DNA of 64,000 bases, taken from assembly GCA_934045905.1 (NCBI GenBank), contig OW203761.1, positions 28,446,964 through 28,510,963 on the forward strand, read 5' to 3'. The notes beneath the pieces are model-generated. The model had not been told where the DNA came from, made no database searches, and saw only the letters and a list, made by a program, of their open reading frames with translations. Below are positions 31,503 through 44,808 of this stretch, in pieces; position 1 is the stretch's first letter, and each line of letters opens with the position of its first letter. Made by a program: the position numbers and the translations under genes. Origin of the DNA: Leuctra nigra. Taxonomy: Eukaryota; Arthropoda; Insecta; Plecoptera; Leuctridae.

Positions 31503-34500
31503 CTGGAAGGAAATCATTAGTAGAATAGTATCTGTACCTCAGGGATAGAAGGCCGGAAGTCCATGTTTGCGTGCACACGTTTCATGTAATCAACCTCTTT
31601 CAATTGCCATCATAGTTATATTGAAGTATTCTACACAAACATATCCGATCCCCATTACAAATGATTGTAATGAAGGAAGAAATACTGTGGTTTTTGAGCT
31701 CACTTCAAGAAATATTGAGATTAAATTCCGGCCTTTTAACTACTCGTATGTCGTACTTGTATTGTAGCACTTAAATGAAATAGAATTCCGTTTTAAATTC
31801 GATTTTACACTTTATTACCATCGCGGCATTGTCAAATCGTGTATTATTACTAAGTGTGGAATAGTGTAATATTACGTATTTTACTTCGTGCATGAAAATG
31901 TAAGTAGAATTGTGAGTGGATTCGACATTATATTGCATTTCACTCGTTCTAGAAAAGGAAATGAGAGAAGAAATGAAGCGTGGGTTGAATGTGATGGAAA
32001 ACGGGATGAAAGAAAAAGGGGAAAAGTTGCTCAAGAGTAATGAAACGAATAGGTTTGGCAACCGCGCTAGCTACAGATCTGAATTGTGCACACACACACA
32101 CACTAATGCCATACCATCAGTCACGTGTATATTTCTTGAGAAATATCATCTTATTAGTTGACAAAAGACAACACTTTTGTCTACTTAAACTGGGACGAAC
32201 ATTTTATTATATTTTAAAAATGTTTAGAAAAATCGATTTAGAACTTCAACAGCTTTTAACATTTTAAGATTTGTTTGCAATAGTGTCAAAGTTGAAAAAT
32301 GAATTATGCACAGCACCACCTTTATCACTAGCAAATAATTAGGTTTGTCTTTGCAGATGCTTTCCAAGGTCTATAGAGCAGCAACTTTCACACAGAATAT
32401 GAAGTTGCAATCTATAAAAGGCCCTCTTATGAACGCGTTATTTTTTATTCACAATATTAACTTTCAAAACTAATTTCTGTATTCTACAAACAAGGAGAAA
32501 TAATTTAGAATAGAACGGTGTGTAGAATATTATCAATCACTGACAACAATAGTTATTCCACTTTCATTTCATGGCCTGTTGCTGTTGTGTTGGTAAGAAA
32601 ACGAAATTATTTGCGGAACGACCTGAAGATGACAGATCTCCGTTTTCCAGCATTCAGATAATTGTTTTACATCGAGATAATATCCAGTGACATCCCGATG
32701 TTTCCCTCTTATTTGAACCTCTTATTTGCCCAATAGCCTACGCGTTTGAATATGAAAGCAGATTTTATCAAAGTGACAGATCTAGTCAAGGACACTCTGC
32801 TTTTTGAAAGATACCAAAAGTTTCGAAAACGATTTTGTTGACAAAGTGTACTCATGTGTAGCAAACTGCAAAGTTTTGTTTTAATAAAACCTGAAAACAT
32901 TGAGAGTTTGTTGGATCGAAGAGATCGTAACGTCGTTATAGTTTCTACGATGGAATATAATCGAGTCAGAACTCACAGCAAAAGCTACTTGACTTACCTC
33001 GATGCGCCATATTGCTTCGATATTGCTAATATCACGATGTTGCTCGTATGAAGGAAATGAACGTCTGAGACTTTTCGATCCTCTCTCAGTTACTTATTGA
33101 CTGTCTTCACCTCCACTAATCGCATTACTGTTCCAGCAATTAGCAGATTCGCCGGCAAATTACAACTTGGAGGACAATTGTTCACCAAATATACGTATAA
33201 TTACACTTGATTGGAGTCGCTAATTGCTTGACAATATCAGCAAAGTGTCAGTAATGAGAGGCCAATTATAATTGCATTTTATAATCCTATCAACAATACG
33301 TTATCTGTGTCTCAAAAATAATTAGTTGTTGACATATTTTACAAAACTGTCTTAAATATTGATGACGTTGTTTGGATTATGAAAGAGAACATGATAGAAA
33401 ATATAAATACGAGAAAAACCTAGTTTACACCGATAGAAGTTGCTATAGCTTATAGGACTGCCTAACCAAGGTTCTGAAATTATCCATAATGTTTATCAGT
33501 AAGTTCAGATGATATGAATCACTCCGTTTACGTAACTTGTGATTATAATACCCTATATACTCTTGATGTGATAATTAACCATCTTTTCGCTGTCTTTTTT
33601 CACAAAATACAGTCCCTCCTTTTTCAATATGGCTAGATGTGTGGCAGAGTATGTCTAGTATTCAGAAATTATTTATACATATTAACTTTATAATATTTTT
33701 TCGTTAGGTACTGATATTATTGGCCCTGAAGATGACATATACCTGTTGAAACGTTGGTCTAGTAAATAAATTCATTTTTCACGTCTAAAATGTTCATGAA
33801 TTATTTGATACAATAATGAATATTATCCTCAAAGTTATGATTTTTAGAAATTTCCATTTTTTTACACACAAATTTAAACATCATTCTATTCTTACTTTAT
33901 CCACTCTGTGGCAGCAATATCTTTTAGAAAAACGCGACATCACAACATATTTCCTTGGAATATCACAGCTCCGTTTTCCTGTTCTAACCCTCAGATCTAC
34001 GTTTTAGATTCAGTTTGTAAAATTCTCTTCGCTTATCGTAATAGAAAACTCATTTATTTTATATGCAGACATTTGAAGAATTTGATATTCATCAGCATTT
34101 TTCTTTGCCTAATTTATAAACTAAATGGATCTGATGTTTTAAGCTGAGCTACTATATTATTAAATAGGTATTATATACATTCCGCTCAACTTGTATTACT
34201 CCCAGATACGAGCGACTTTTCTGACATCGTGTCCTGTCGTGAAGCTGACCGCATTGTCTCTCGTAAAAATGCAGAACAGAACCTGAACCGAATTAACATG
34301 ACATATACTAAATGGAGCTGGTTATTGCAAGTCTAACAAAAGTTAATTTCATTTCTTCAACATCAATTTGGAATGTAGGGGTGGGGAAGTGAAAGATATC
34401 AGGTGGAATCGAAAATGAAACTGTGCCCGCTCAATTGTCCACCGACCACGTGAAACCCAGTATAATCAATTCATATCAGATTTGCATCTACTAGAATCGA

Positions 34501-34996
34501 CTGTTTTATATCACTTCTTGAAACCCGTCTGTTTTATGTCGAACCGATATTGGCAGAATCAAAACTACATTATTCATTAATTTCATGAATATGTATTTTA
34601 AATAACTCTTCAGTTTTTTCCGTTTCGGCTTTATTAAGCAATGTAGATAGTGAATGTATTTAGATATCTCTCGACGTGTAAGATAACAATGTTTGCTCTT
34701 CTTTATTTTACTTTGAAGATAAGTAAAATGTTGTAGTTCTTGGCTGTATTATTACAAACATTTTATTGGAGAGTTTACTTCACGTATACGGGAGTTGAGG
34801 TGGTATAGACTGGATGCAAGTGTAAAGTTCCCCTAATGAAAGAAACTTGTTGAACTCTGTTCTCTGTATAATAATTCAAGTGAGGAACTCATGTTTAATC
34901 AGGAATTTCATTGCTTCCACCACACTTCAACTAACTTTGAAATGTACTTCAAACATTTGAGAGGGAACGAGGATAAATACCGCACAATTATTGATC
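31503..34996. other. No gene recognised
   Basis: AT-rich. It should contain the missing first exon and promoter of the 29001-31502 gene, but no signal-peptide start with a matching donor could be picked with confidence. Short ORFs here lack support. Confidence 0.4.
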
Positions 34997-35235
34997 TAGT
35001 GGAGCGGTCGCTCCACGCCAGCCAAGTCGTACGGCGCGCGCACACTCTCATATAAAGGCTGGAGCAAACCCACTTTTACTGTAAGCATCAAAGTGGCATT
35101 TTCGGCCTACTGGATCTTAAAATTGAGAAATCTCACATTGTTGCGAAATATCTTAATTTCGAGCTATGGCCCACCCTACAACATATACCAAATTTGGGAA
35201 CAATAGGTTACGCCCTTTGCGCGCTAGAGGGCCGT
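34997..35235. repeat. Interspersed repeat C, copy 2
   Basis: Diverged relative of 27753-27990 in the same orientation (GGAGCGGTCGC, CAGCCAAGTCGTA, ATTTTCGGCC, AATCTCACATTGTTG, GGCCCACCC). Confidence 0.7.
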
Positions 35236-35419
35236 GAAAACAGTGTTTTAGGGCGGTTTTCATAATCAGTAATCATAGTAGTAGGCTGGAGCTAAAATCC
35301 GGTAAACAGGCCACAGCCTAAACGGCTGAACCGATTGATCTCACATTTTTACCACGTGTGCACTTTTGGCGTCTGATTTAACCTTGTCCCCATGAATTTT
35401 TTGTGCCGCCATTTTGAAA

Positions 35420-36500
35420 CCGGAAGTGACGTCATATCTCGTCAACGGTTGGACCGATCGGAACGAAATTTGCGCCAATCGTTTCAGACTGTCATTTATA
35501 TGGATTATCAATATCAAAAGACTGAACATTATTTTAAATAAACCGGAAATGACGTCATGAAATTTAATATACATCGATTTGCATTTCAGCAACAACTGTT
35601 GATCCGATTGTCTTGATATTTATGTAACGTTTGTACTTTTGATATTTCATTTGACTTGTTATAAAACCAACCGGAAGCCGCCATTTTGAAACCGGAAGTG
35701 ACATCATGTCTCAAAAACGGCTAAACAGATTAGAACAAAACCAGCGCTAAACGATTTAGACGGTCAACTTTATGTAATCAGTAATATTTGATGATTCAAA
35801 TATCGAAACCGGAAATGACGTCACACATTTTATGACCTATACCGGAAATGACGTCATAAATATGCTAAATGACGCTAAATTCACCACTTTATACTTTAAA
35901 ATAGATATAAGTAAACGTACTTTGTAAATAATTATAAATTCAAGGTTGCAGTGTTCTCGGCGGCCATTTTTAAAACCGGAAGTGACGTCATATATCGTAA
36001 ACGGTTGTACCGATTGCAACCTAAGTTTGGAAATGTGTTGGACTAATAATTATGAATTCAAGACGACATTATTTTCGGCCGCCATTGTTAAAACCGGAAG
36101 TGACGTCAAATATCGAAAATGGCTGTACCGATTGCAATCAAATTTTGGAAATGTGTTGTACTAATAATTATGAATTCAAGACGACATTATTTTCGGCCGC
36201 CATTATTAAAACCGGAAGTGACGTCATATATCGAAAATGGCTGTACCGATTGCAACCAAATTTTGGAAATGTGTTGTACTAATAATTATGAATTCAAGAC
36301 GACATTATTTTCGGCCGCCATTGTTAAAACCGGAAGTGACGTCATATATCAAAAACGGCTGTACCGATTGCAACCAAATTTTGGAAATGTGTAGGAGTAA
36401 TAATTATGAATTCAAGACGACATTATTTTCGGCCGCCATTGCTAAAACCGGAAGTGACGTCATATATCGAAAACGACTGGACCGATTGTAACGAAACTTA
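35420..36500 (+). repeat. 118-bp array and relatives with an ETS+CRE composite motif
   Basis: CCGGAARTGACRTCA occurs ten times: 35420, 35543, 35692, 35809, 35842 in a diverged upstream part, then 35976, 36094, 36212, 36330, 36448 at an exact 118-bp period. The tandem units also carry CGGCCGCCAT and a conserved TGTACCGATTGCAACC-like segment. CCGGAAGT is an ETS-family core, TGACGTCA the palindromic CREB/ATF site, and GCCGCCAT resembles a YY1/Pho site. These are motif matches only. The ORFs of 72-91 codons reflect the repetition. Confidence 0.85.
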
Positions 36501-37366
36501 AAGCTATTCTTCTTGGATAATTATTTTAATCTTATATACCAAACGCAACTTTTCTAAGTATCCAAATCGGCATAGGCGTATTTTTTTAAAGAAATAAGTT
36601 CTTGCACGGACACAAGCTGTGCTACAAGCTGTATGAATAAACTAACAAAAGAAGTGATATCCCAGAAAAAAACACTCCGTGTAAAAAAGGCAGCCAAGTC
36701 TCTTTACTTTAAAAAAATTCAACACCGAAAAGGAGTGATATCAAAAAAGGAGCCAAGTCAATGACATTTCCAAATATTTAATCGTATCTTTGAAATAAAA
36801 GTATGAACACCGAGAAATACTTTACAAAAGGACTTGGCGCATCGTTTTTTTAAAGACATTTTTCTATTCATAAGCATGTGCCATTTATATACAACCGTCA
36901 TTTTGAATGTTTAGAATAATAGGGAAACATCTTTCAATTAGGTACATATTATACATACCTTCTGTAAAATATTTTCTATATGATTATATACGCTATGAAA
37001 CTTGTTGTCTATGCTTTCTATAAATATACACAATAGTTATCTTCGTAATATTGTTTCGTGGTGAATATAATTAAGTCTCATGCGTTATACCTTCTCATCA
37101 TGTAACAATTTCTATTAATACACATTTTATAAAAATACATTTCACAAAGAAGACAGTCATATTGAATTTCTATTAAAAAATTTAACTTTACACTTGACAC
37201 TTCAAAAATATATAATATTGTGTTCCATTAGTTAGTAATTATTTGACAACGTTTCATGATTTCCTTCAGTCAAGATCAAATTATGAAAAGATACCAGTCT
37301 AATATCGCCATATTAACAGTACTGCAAGAATATGTATGAGCCCACTTACAATTGATATGAAGGGAT

Positions 37367-37486
37367 GTGTGTTGTGAAAAATATCCGACCGAACCGGGGC
37401 ACGAACTTGGGACCTCTCACTTGCCGGGCGAGAGCTCTACCAACTGAGCTACCCGATCGGACGGGCGGACATTAGACACAACACAC
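37367..37486 (-). mobile_element. 120-bp tRNA-like element, copy 2
   Basis: The same 10-bp inverted ends (37367-37376 and 37477-37486) and same length as 21209-21328, in the opposite orientation, nested between the arms of the 36658-37941 foldback element. Confidence 0.75.
37386..37458 (-). pseudogene. tRNA-Ala(GGC)-like pseudogene
   Basis: 73 nt with intact acceptor, D and anticodon arms identical to copy 1, including loop CCGGCAA with C33. The T stem is broken (CCAAG opposite CCCGG, two mismatches) and box B reads AGTTCGTGCCC. Confidence 0.65.
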
Positions 37487-37941
37487 TGATGAGGATCCTG
37501 ACTCCTGACTCCATGGAAGTTTTCCAAAGAAACCTACATTCTCACCACTTCCAATTGTTATGTAATTCTTTCACCCTTATATTACTTATATATTACAGCA
37601 TAAAATCATGCTTCTATCGCCATTGACAAAACTATAAAATAGTCATTACTAAAAGTAGCTTGATTCATAGATTCTGGCTCTAATAGAAAGAGGAAAATGT
37701 ACCTACTTGTAAATTTCTTTCCACTTTTAGGATAGAATGATGTCTTTAAAAAAACGATGCGCCAAGTCCTTTTGTAAAGTATTTTTCGGTGTTTATACTT
37801 TTATTTCAAAGATACGATTAAATATTTGGAAATGTCATTGACTTGGCTCCTTTTTTGATATCACTCCTTTTCGGTGTTGAATTTTTTTAAAGTAAAGAGA
37901 CTTGGCTGCCTTTTTTACACGGAGTGTTTTTTTCTGGGATA

Positions 37942-39912
37942 ATTAGAATAAACTATACATATAAATTCGACTGATACAATCAAAAGTTAATTTGTAAAAA
38001 TACATTTTGCTGCATTTGCTGTGATCTTAAAGTACTTTCAAAAGGGCTGGGGCATTACTTTTTACACACTTTGTCTTAGTTAGTCCCTTTGACAGTTTAA
38101 TGAATGAATGACTGTTTTTAGCATAAGCCTGTAAAAAGCCTCCACCAAACGACCTCAGCCAACTCTTCACGTTTAGTCTGTGATAGTAATCTCAACTTAT
38201 AATCTAACTTTTGAAGCACATTTCCTTGCTCAAAACTCCTCGCCGACACTTTTATTCCAGTTCATTTCTAGATTTTTCTTTATCAGGAAAGCTCTTATCC
38301 CAGATTAGTGCCGAGTAGTCTTGGCTGATCATATAAGAAAGCTAGCGATGGCTGCCGAAGTTACTCAGCTTGGAGAAGGAACGTATGAATTCGGAAGGCT
38401 GTGACCGACCACTCACATCAATACATACAGTTCTTTCGTCTTTTAGTAATATGAAACGTGACAAAATCTTCATATGTCAGGTGCATGTTTGCTTGTGTAT
38501 TTTGTCTTGTATATTAAACTATTGTTTCATTATCTGAGTATTTCACGAACAACATAATCCTCCCCTGAACGTCAACCCTTGTTCGCATTCTGAGCATCTG
38601 GATGTGTCATTTCCACATTCTGGTTGCTTGATTCAGTGCTGAACACTCGAGGCCAACGACAAAGGGTCAAGTGGCATTCTCTTGCACCAAGTGGCGCTTA
38701 CTCCAAAGCAGACATTGGCTTCAAGTATTGTATTCAACATGATACTTTTATATGACTCAAGTCGTATAAGACAGAATACATTTACTTTTACATATATTTA
38801 CATAATACGAGTCTTCTTCATATCTATGTAATGCTGCAGACACCTCTCTGTAAATGCATACATAGTTTGTGATAGCTAATAATAAGAGTGGCTGACAAAT
38901 AGTTCTGTTTTATTTAGAGTTATTCTTGTCCCGTAGATCTTATATTAAATAATAATCAAGAAATCTGGATGGTGAATGCGGATATAGAAACTGAATAGCT
39001 TGAAGGTTTACTTAGTTTACAAAATCCACATAAAAAATTGAATAATTCATTTCCCCTAATGTAAAAATTATTCATAAACGTGATGGCTGATGGTTTTGCT
39101 TGCGGACTTATGCTCTCTCGTAACATTACGTATGCATGAATGTACATGCTGTAGTCGAATTATCACTCTGGAAATGTCTGAACTATTGGTGAAATGTAGG
39201 GCTGCAGCATTTCATAGGGTGCGGTTGCAGCAATTATTTCCAAAATTAAACTTCCTTCCACCAGAAAAACACCTCAAACTCTTTGAACCCAATAAGAGAA
39301 ATCGAATCAGGTTCTGAATTCCAGTTCATTTCTTAAAACTGAATACCTTGTATAATTTTCTTTCTAATGTGCAACTTGCATATTTCCAGGATATTAGTGT
39401 CATTGGCGACATATAGCCTTACTTTATCAACGTAGTGTTTTGGTCTCTTGTGTCAAACACGAAAAGCTTTGAACTGTGAAATTGTAGCGGCGTGGCTGAG
39501 CTTTGGTTGTCCTGAAAATGTTGTGTTGAATGGGCCCTTTGCGTCGAATTGCAATTGCAGGCTTCTAGCCAAGTGTATCCACATGACCACAACCATGCGT
39601 CTAATCAGATCGGCCTCCTGGGAAATTAGTTGTCAACGTTGTAATCATTCCCCAAACACTATTTGAGGCATTTCTAAATAAGCCTATTAGCTGCAACATT
39701 AAACATGACCACGTACCCAATGAGCATTACCATTAGTTAATTACAGGGTGACTAGATCCTGATTACTTGCACCGCAATTATTCACACTAATTACATATTA
39801 ATTACCTATTAGCGATGACACATTGATCTATTATATTGGGATGAATATCGAGATGATGTTTGATTCACGATTGAGGGATGGTGAGATTATCTCGTATTCG
39901 TAATATATACCG
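37942..39912. other. No gene recognised
   Basis: AT-rich intergenic DNA. ORFs at 39090-39317 and 39448-39666 have no motif or splice support. Confidence 0.4.
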
Positions 39913-40741
39913 GGTGGCGCAAAATAAACGAACAATGGGCGAGATATCGCTGAGACGAAACTACTGCACACATCGGGCTGAAAATTGAACAGAATATAAA
40001 TAACATAATACGGTGGGATGTGTGCAAGTTTAAAAACATTACTATTGTATGAAGAAAGTTTTAGCTGTTCAAATTTGATTGTCAAAAATTTTATTATACG
40101 GAGCTCAAATAGCGCGCGTCCAGAAAAATGGCCGGGACGCTGTTTCTTCAAAACTACGTACGATATCAAGCTGAAAATTTCAAATTTTATTGAAAATATA
40201 TTAAGATCGTTGTGTAAAAATTTCAATGAATTTGAATGGATGGAACGAAAAATATGGAATCTTGAAGTTGAGCGTAAAATCAGAGTAGATCGTTAGTCGA
40301 TTACTAAATTTTTATTACGTGTCATATTGTTATAAAAGTGATTTTTTATTCCTCTGTTCTGTTTTCAAGCTCAACTTCAAGACTCCATAACTTTCGTTCC
40401 ATATATTGATATTGATTGAAATTTTTACAAAATCGATCTTAATCTGTTTTGAATAAATATTGAAATGTTCAGTTTGATTGTGATATCGTCCGTAGTCCGT
40501 AGTTTTGAAGAAACAGCGGCCCGACCAAAGGACGTTTTCTGAACGTGCGCTATTTGAGCTCCGTGTAATGGATTTTTTGACAACCAAATTAGATCAGGTG
40601 TAACTTTTTCCTACAATAGTAATGTTTTTGAAACTTGCACACACCACACCGTAGTATGCTATTTATATTATGTTAAATTTTCAGCCCGATGTGTGCAGTA
40701 CACAACGATGTCTCGCCCATTGTGCGTTTTTTTGCGCCACC
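39913..40741. mobile_element. 829-bp foldback element
   Basis: Starts GGTGGCGCAAAATAAACG and ends with the complement of GGTGGCGCAAAAAAACGC. Inverted similarity runs almost to the centre (GCACACATCGGGCTGAAAAT, CGGAGCTCAAATAGCGC, CTGTTTCTTCAAAACTACG occur on both arms). The arms are roughly 375-390 bp and moderately diverged. The minus and plus ORFs here (92-131 codons) are mirror products of the arms. Confidence 0.85.
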
Positions 40742-41360
40742 TTACATTGCTAATCTGTGCTTTTAAAATTCCTTGTAGACGCCACAAGTATTGCAACAAG
40801 AAAGTAGATCCCAATGGGCGAAAGCAACGTTTTTATTAAAAACAAAATTAAGTCAGTGGGAAAGAAAAAATAAATTTACTTGTATAACTTCCTGCCTTAA
40901 ATTAATTTAGGTTCCATTTAATTTTAATATATTTAAATTAAATCAAAACTACTGCGTATTGTGATCACAGCACTAATTATTATTATTAGGACCAAATACT
41001 TTCAAGCAAAACAAATGGTTGTTGTATTGTTAACATCAATGTTTCGTACAAATTATGCTTTAAAGATTGTAAGACAAATTTATTTTGTATTTTAACGTCT
41101 GCTTATACAGCTGTTCCAAACTGGTGAATGGAAAACAAATAGAATGTCACATGTATTATCAGTCCAGTTCGTATACTTACTAATGGAAATGGACAACCTT
41201 GCTGATCGAAGCTCTCGTATCTTCTCACTTGAAAAGTCTCAACACATCTCCAACAAACTTATACCATTCTGTGAATGTCTTCAATTTATCTAACTCAACA
41301 TGCTCAAACGCAATCAACCACCGATAAATATTTGCAGGACATTGGTGGATGAGCCATCAG

Positions 41361-41493
41361 GAGCCCTATTATATAACTTTAAAATTTCCGATTCTGCTAG
41401 AACCCGATTCGGTGCAATGTTTATCCATAAGGCCGTGAATCAGAATCCAGCAGAAACGGGAATTTACAATTTTCAAGTTATAGAATAGGGCCC
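41361..41493. mobile_element. MITE with GGGCCCTATT termini
   Basis: The left end GAGCCCTATTATATAACTTT faces the complement of GGGCCCTATTCTATAACTTG. It is 133 bp and non-coding; the 62-codon ORF across it is incidental. Confidence 0.8.
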
Positions 41494-42048
41494 AGGTTTG
41501 ATGTCCAACCGAGCATACAAGCGGCTCAATGTCCTGATGGCCAGCCTCATAGCCATTACGTTCTAATGATGATTTATCTTAGAAGTATATAACTTCGGGT
41601 TTCTGTCGAAATGAAATAAGGGTAAAATACTACGTGATTGTGTGCTATTGAGGGATGCGGAACAACTTCACATTGATTGCAAATGCAAATGCTTTGAATA
41701 CTTCGCTGCAACAGAAAGTACAACGAATCCTAGTGGACTGAAATTTCATTAGACGGGATCTGCATGAGGCGAGTCTGGACTAGATTCGATTACCTGTCTT
41801 CAAGCTTCACTAGAACAACGTTGTTGATGTGCTGCAGATACTCGTGCACTGACAAAGCGGATCCGATATAACTAAACTCCTGTCTCATTTTTCATTGTTT
41901 GTTCAATGAATATACACTCAATGTTTTACTTTATGTTTTAAAGGGGAAATATCAATGTTATAAACTTCGAGCGTTACGATAGTACTTGCTGGTGGGGCTC
42001 TGTGGGGCTAAAAGTGCAATAAGTTATAATAAAGCAGAAAAAGCTTAA

Positions 42049-42464
42049 GGGCGGTCATACTTTTTTTTCCCGACAACGATCGGTTTGGAGCGGTTTTAGA
42101 GCGAAATACAAAATATAAATTGCTATATTTGGCAAACGGTTATGAATATCGAAAAAGCAAGCCAGAAGTGACATGTATAGACCTTTTATCTACATTTTCA
42201 TCGCTTACTGTCATAACTTTGCTCCTACTATGTGGTCAGTACGAGCGACGGAGCGTTTTCGTGCCCGACAAATGCAGACCACAAAGTAGGAGCAAAGCTA
42301 TGACAGTAAGCGATGAAAATGTAGATAAAGGGTCAATACAGGTCACTTCTAGCTTGCTTTTTCGATATTCATAACCTTTTGCCAATTATGGCAATTAATG
42401 TTTTGTATTTCGCTCTAAAACCGCTCCAAACCAACCGTTGGCGGGAAAAAAAGTATGACCGGCC
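42049..42464. mobile_element. TTAA-flanked near-palindromic element
   Basis: A 416-bp element with arms of about 185 bp and a ~40-bp loop (42243-42280), flanked by TTAA at 42045-42048 and 42465-42468. Outer ends are GGGCGGTCATACTTTTTTTT and the complement of GGCCGGTCATACTTTTTTTC. TTAA flanks are the signature of piggyBac-type insertion; there is no transposase. Confidence 0.85.
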
Positions 42465-43217
42465 TTAAACAAAAATACAACTCGCTGTGCTCATTGTGTT
42501 TTGTGAATATGTTTTTTTAGTCAAAGCTTAGATTTTTACGATTTTGGTTATACGAATTTGCAAAATTTAAAAAATAACGATAACGAGTAAGTATTAAATG
42601 GATGGGTAGGAATTCTTTTAACCTTTTCCATAATACTTGCTAATTATTCCTTAAGTCTAGAACAGCTCACGGCAATGGTGATCCGCTTTCTGCTTTCCGC
42701 GATTTGTATACGGCGCTTTTCACTTTACTTATTTTTACAAAACATCACGTGTTTTAATACTTTTTTCAGACAATATTGGTGTCGTCTGTACAATATAGTT
42801 TTTTTCTATAGGTTCCTACCTTGTTTATTTTACACAAAATGCATCAGTATTTTACATTTTACATATTTTTACATAATTGTGTCTAAACTAAACTTTTTTA
42901 CCTGTTCCATTATGTGATACCTACTGTTCTTACACGGAATGTTTTTGTAACTATCTTTAACTATCGATTCACCACCTCAGAGGTTAGATCGGAAGATCAG
43001 TCTATCCCCTTAAATGGTTTTGTGACTTAAATTAGAAATCTCTGAAGAAATCTAATCAATTACAGACATGACTCGCCAGGGGGATGAAATCTGATAATCC
43101 TCCTCAAGATACTGGAGAGAGGTCACGTGTACATAAAAAACAAAATAAACATATAATATTGATGAAATTTGTACAAAAAAATATTAAAATGGCCCTCTAG
43201 TGTTACACAACATTCTC

Positions 43218-43350
43218 TAAGGGCTGGTTTTTCAACGCACTGTTAAAACAAGTAGGTAGTTAATTAATTTCATTATTTGTTACCATGCCATTAATTATAT
43301 TCCTTATCAACTGTTTAAAATATATCAAAGCATTGAAAAACCGACCCTTA
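43218..43350. mobile_element. Small MITE with 20-bp TIRs
   Basis: TAAGGGCTGGTTTTTCAACG faces the complement of TAAGGGTCGGTTTTTCAATG. A further half-copy of the terminus (TATTGAAAAACTGACCCTTG) lies at 43417-43437. Confidence 0.75.
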
Positions 43351-43484
43351 GGGCAGTTAAGGACCAGCCAGGCAACAACCAATAAATGACCGTTGTTGTT
43401 ACTGCGGTTGTAGCAAGTATTGAAAAACTGACCCTTGATGTTCCCTAACGTTCATCATAAAATATGTATTTTTTCCAAATGAAG

Positions 43485-43699
43485 GTACACTCGACAATTC
43501 ATAAAACGGTATTTGAACGAAACAGATTGGCTGCTGGTCAGGTTCCTTGACAATCAATCCTTGTTATTATCAATGAAATCAGAGCTCACCTACTAGAGGT
43601 AGATGACGAGTAAGTATAGACTTCATCAGATGATGCCATCACATTTTTTTCAGACAATCCATTTATTTCAAATACCGTCTTAAGAATTGTCGAGTGTAC
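43485..43699. mobile_element. MITE family A, copy 3 (inverted)
   Basis: The TIRs GTACACTCGACAATTCATAA and GTACACTCGACAATTCTTAA agree with each other but differ from those of the other copies. The core is in reverse orientation relative to copies 1 and 2. Confidence 0.85.
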
Positions 43700-44724
43700 A
43701 TTGTATACTTTCTATAAATTAATAGTTCATCTAATCCAAATCTCAAAGAAATTACAATTATTTCTAACAAGTTGAAAATAATTTCACTTACCACTATTTT
43801 CTCAGCTGTGTAGAACTTCGTACAACGATCTGCCTGGCTCGATTATTAGCAAACAAAATTAGCTAAATTCTTGATTTATAATTTCATTCAAGGCTTATTT
43901 CAGTATTAACGCTCTATCAACAAACGCAAATCAATCAATCTATACTTCGAACAAACCAACAATAATATAATGCTTGTTTGCTCATTTTAACAATTTTCTC
44001 TCTTTAATATTCTTAAAAGATGATCAAACATTATAAGTTGTTTGAGTATCAAGAGTGTACTTAACAAAAGTAGTGACTTTGTTGTTGACTCTAAAGAGCG
44101 CAACGCGAAGATTATTGTCGATGTATGAAACGGAAGCTGCGGTCCAGCGCTGATCTCCCGTCACCAACGAGCTCTGGAGCACGACTGAAAGCAACCTAGT
44201 TATAAGGTGAATTATATTCGTTCCCAGGGGTACGCAGTTCGAACCCAAGTGGAGCCCCACGATCCACCCACGACCCGCTGCACTGAGGGATGAAGCACAG
44301 AGGAGATGACGGGACTGTACATGTGCGTGCGCAGGAACGCCGCCTCCTACGGGATGCTGGGGAACTAGAATGCGGAAATCTGTCACCTTTGTTTTCGCAC
44401 GTTTAACCGAGAAGATATCGATTGATGTGGTTTCGATTTGGCTCATTTTGACGTGACAATTAGTTTCTTTAGAGAAAATTGGTTTTATTAAAGGAATGTT
44501 AACAATGTTTATTGGTAAAATATTTAAGAAACACAAATTACAAGGGCAGTAAATTCCTTACTTAAGTACATTTTTCTATTGAACTGTACATACTATTTCT
44601 GAGTTATATACTGGAATTTGAATAACTGGGACCACTCAATTTAACTATAAAATTTATAAACAGTCACTGACAGACACCATTACTATGTACAGTTTTAAAA
44701 TCATTCGTTCAGACATTCTTTGAC

Positions 44725-44808
<84 letters not shown>

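Larger units (their letters stand above)
36658..37941. mobile_element. Foldback element with ~212-bp inverted arms
   Basis: 36658-36869 and 37731-37941 are near-identical inverted copies (TATCCCAGAAAAAAACACTC outer end; inner end ATCGTTTTTTTAAAGACAT). About 860 bp of unrelated AT-rich DNA separates them, and the tRNA-like element copy 2 sits within it. There is no transposase. The low divergence of the arms points to youth or gene conversion. Confidence 0.85.

Noticed and set aside
35946..36491. ORFs of 72-91 codons with near-identical sequence
   Set aside because: Produced by the 118-bp repeat; the unit is not a multiple of three and carries stops.
44024..44536. 170-codon minus-strand ORF near the cadherin 3' end
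   Set aside because: No recognised motif. A possible acceptor lies within it (TTTCAG near 44190) but no matching donor or protein similarity was found.
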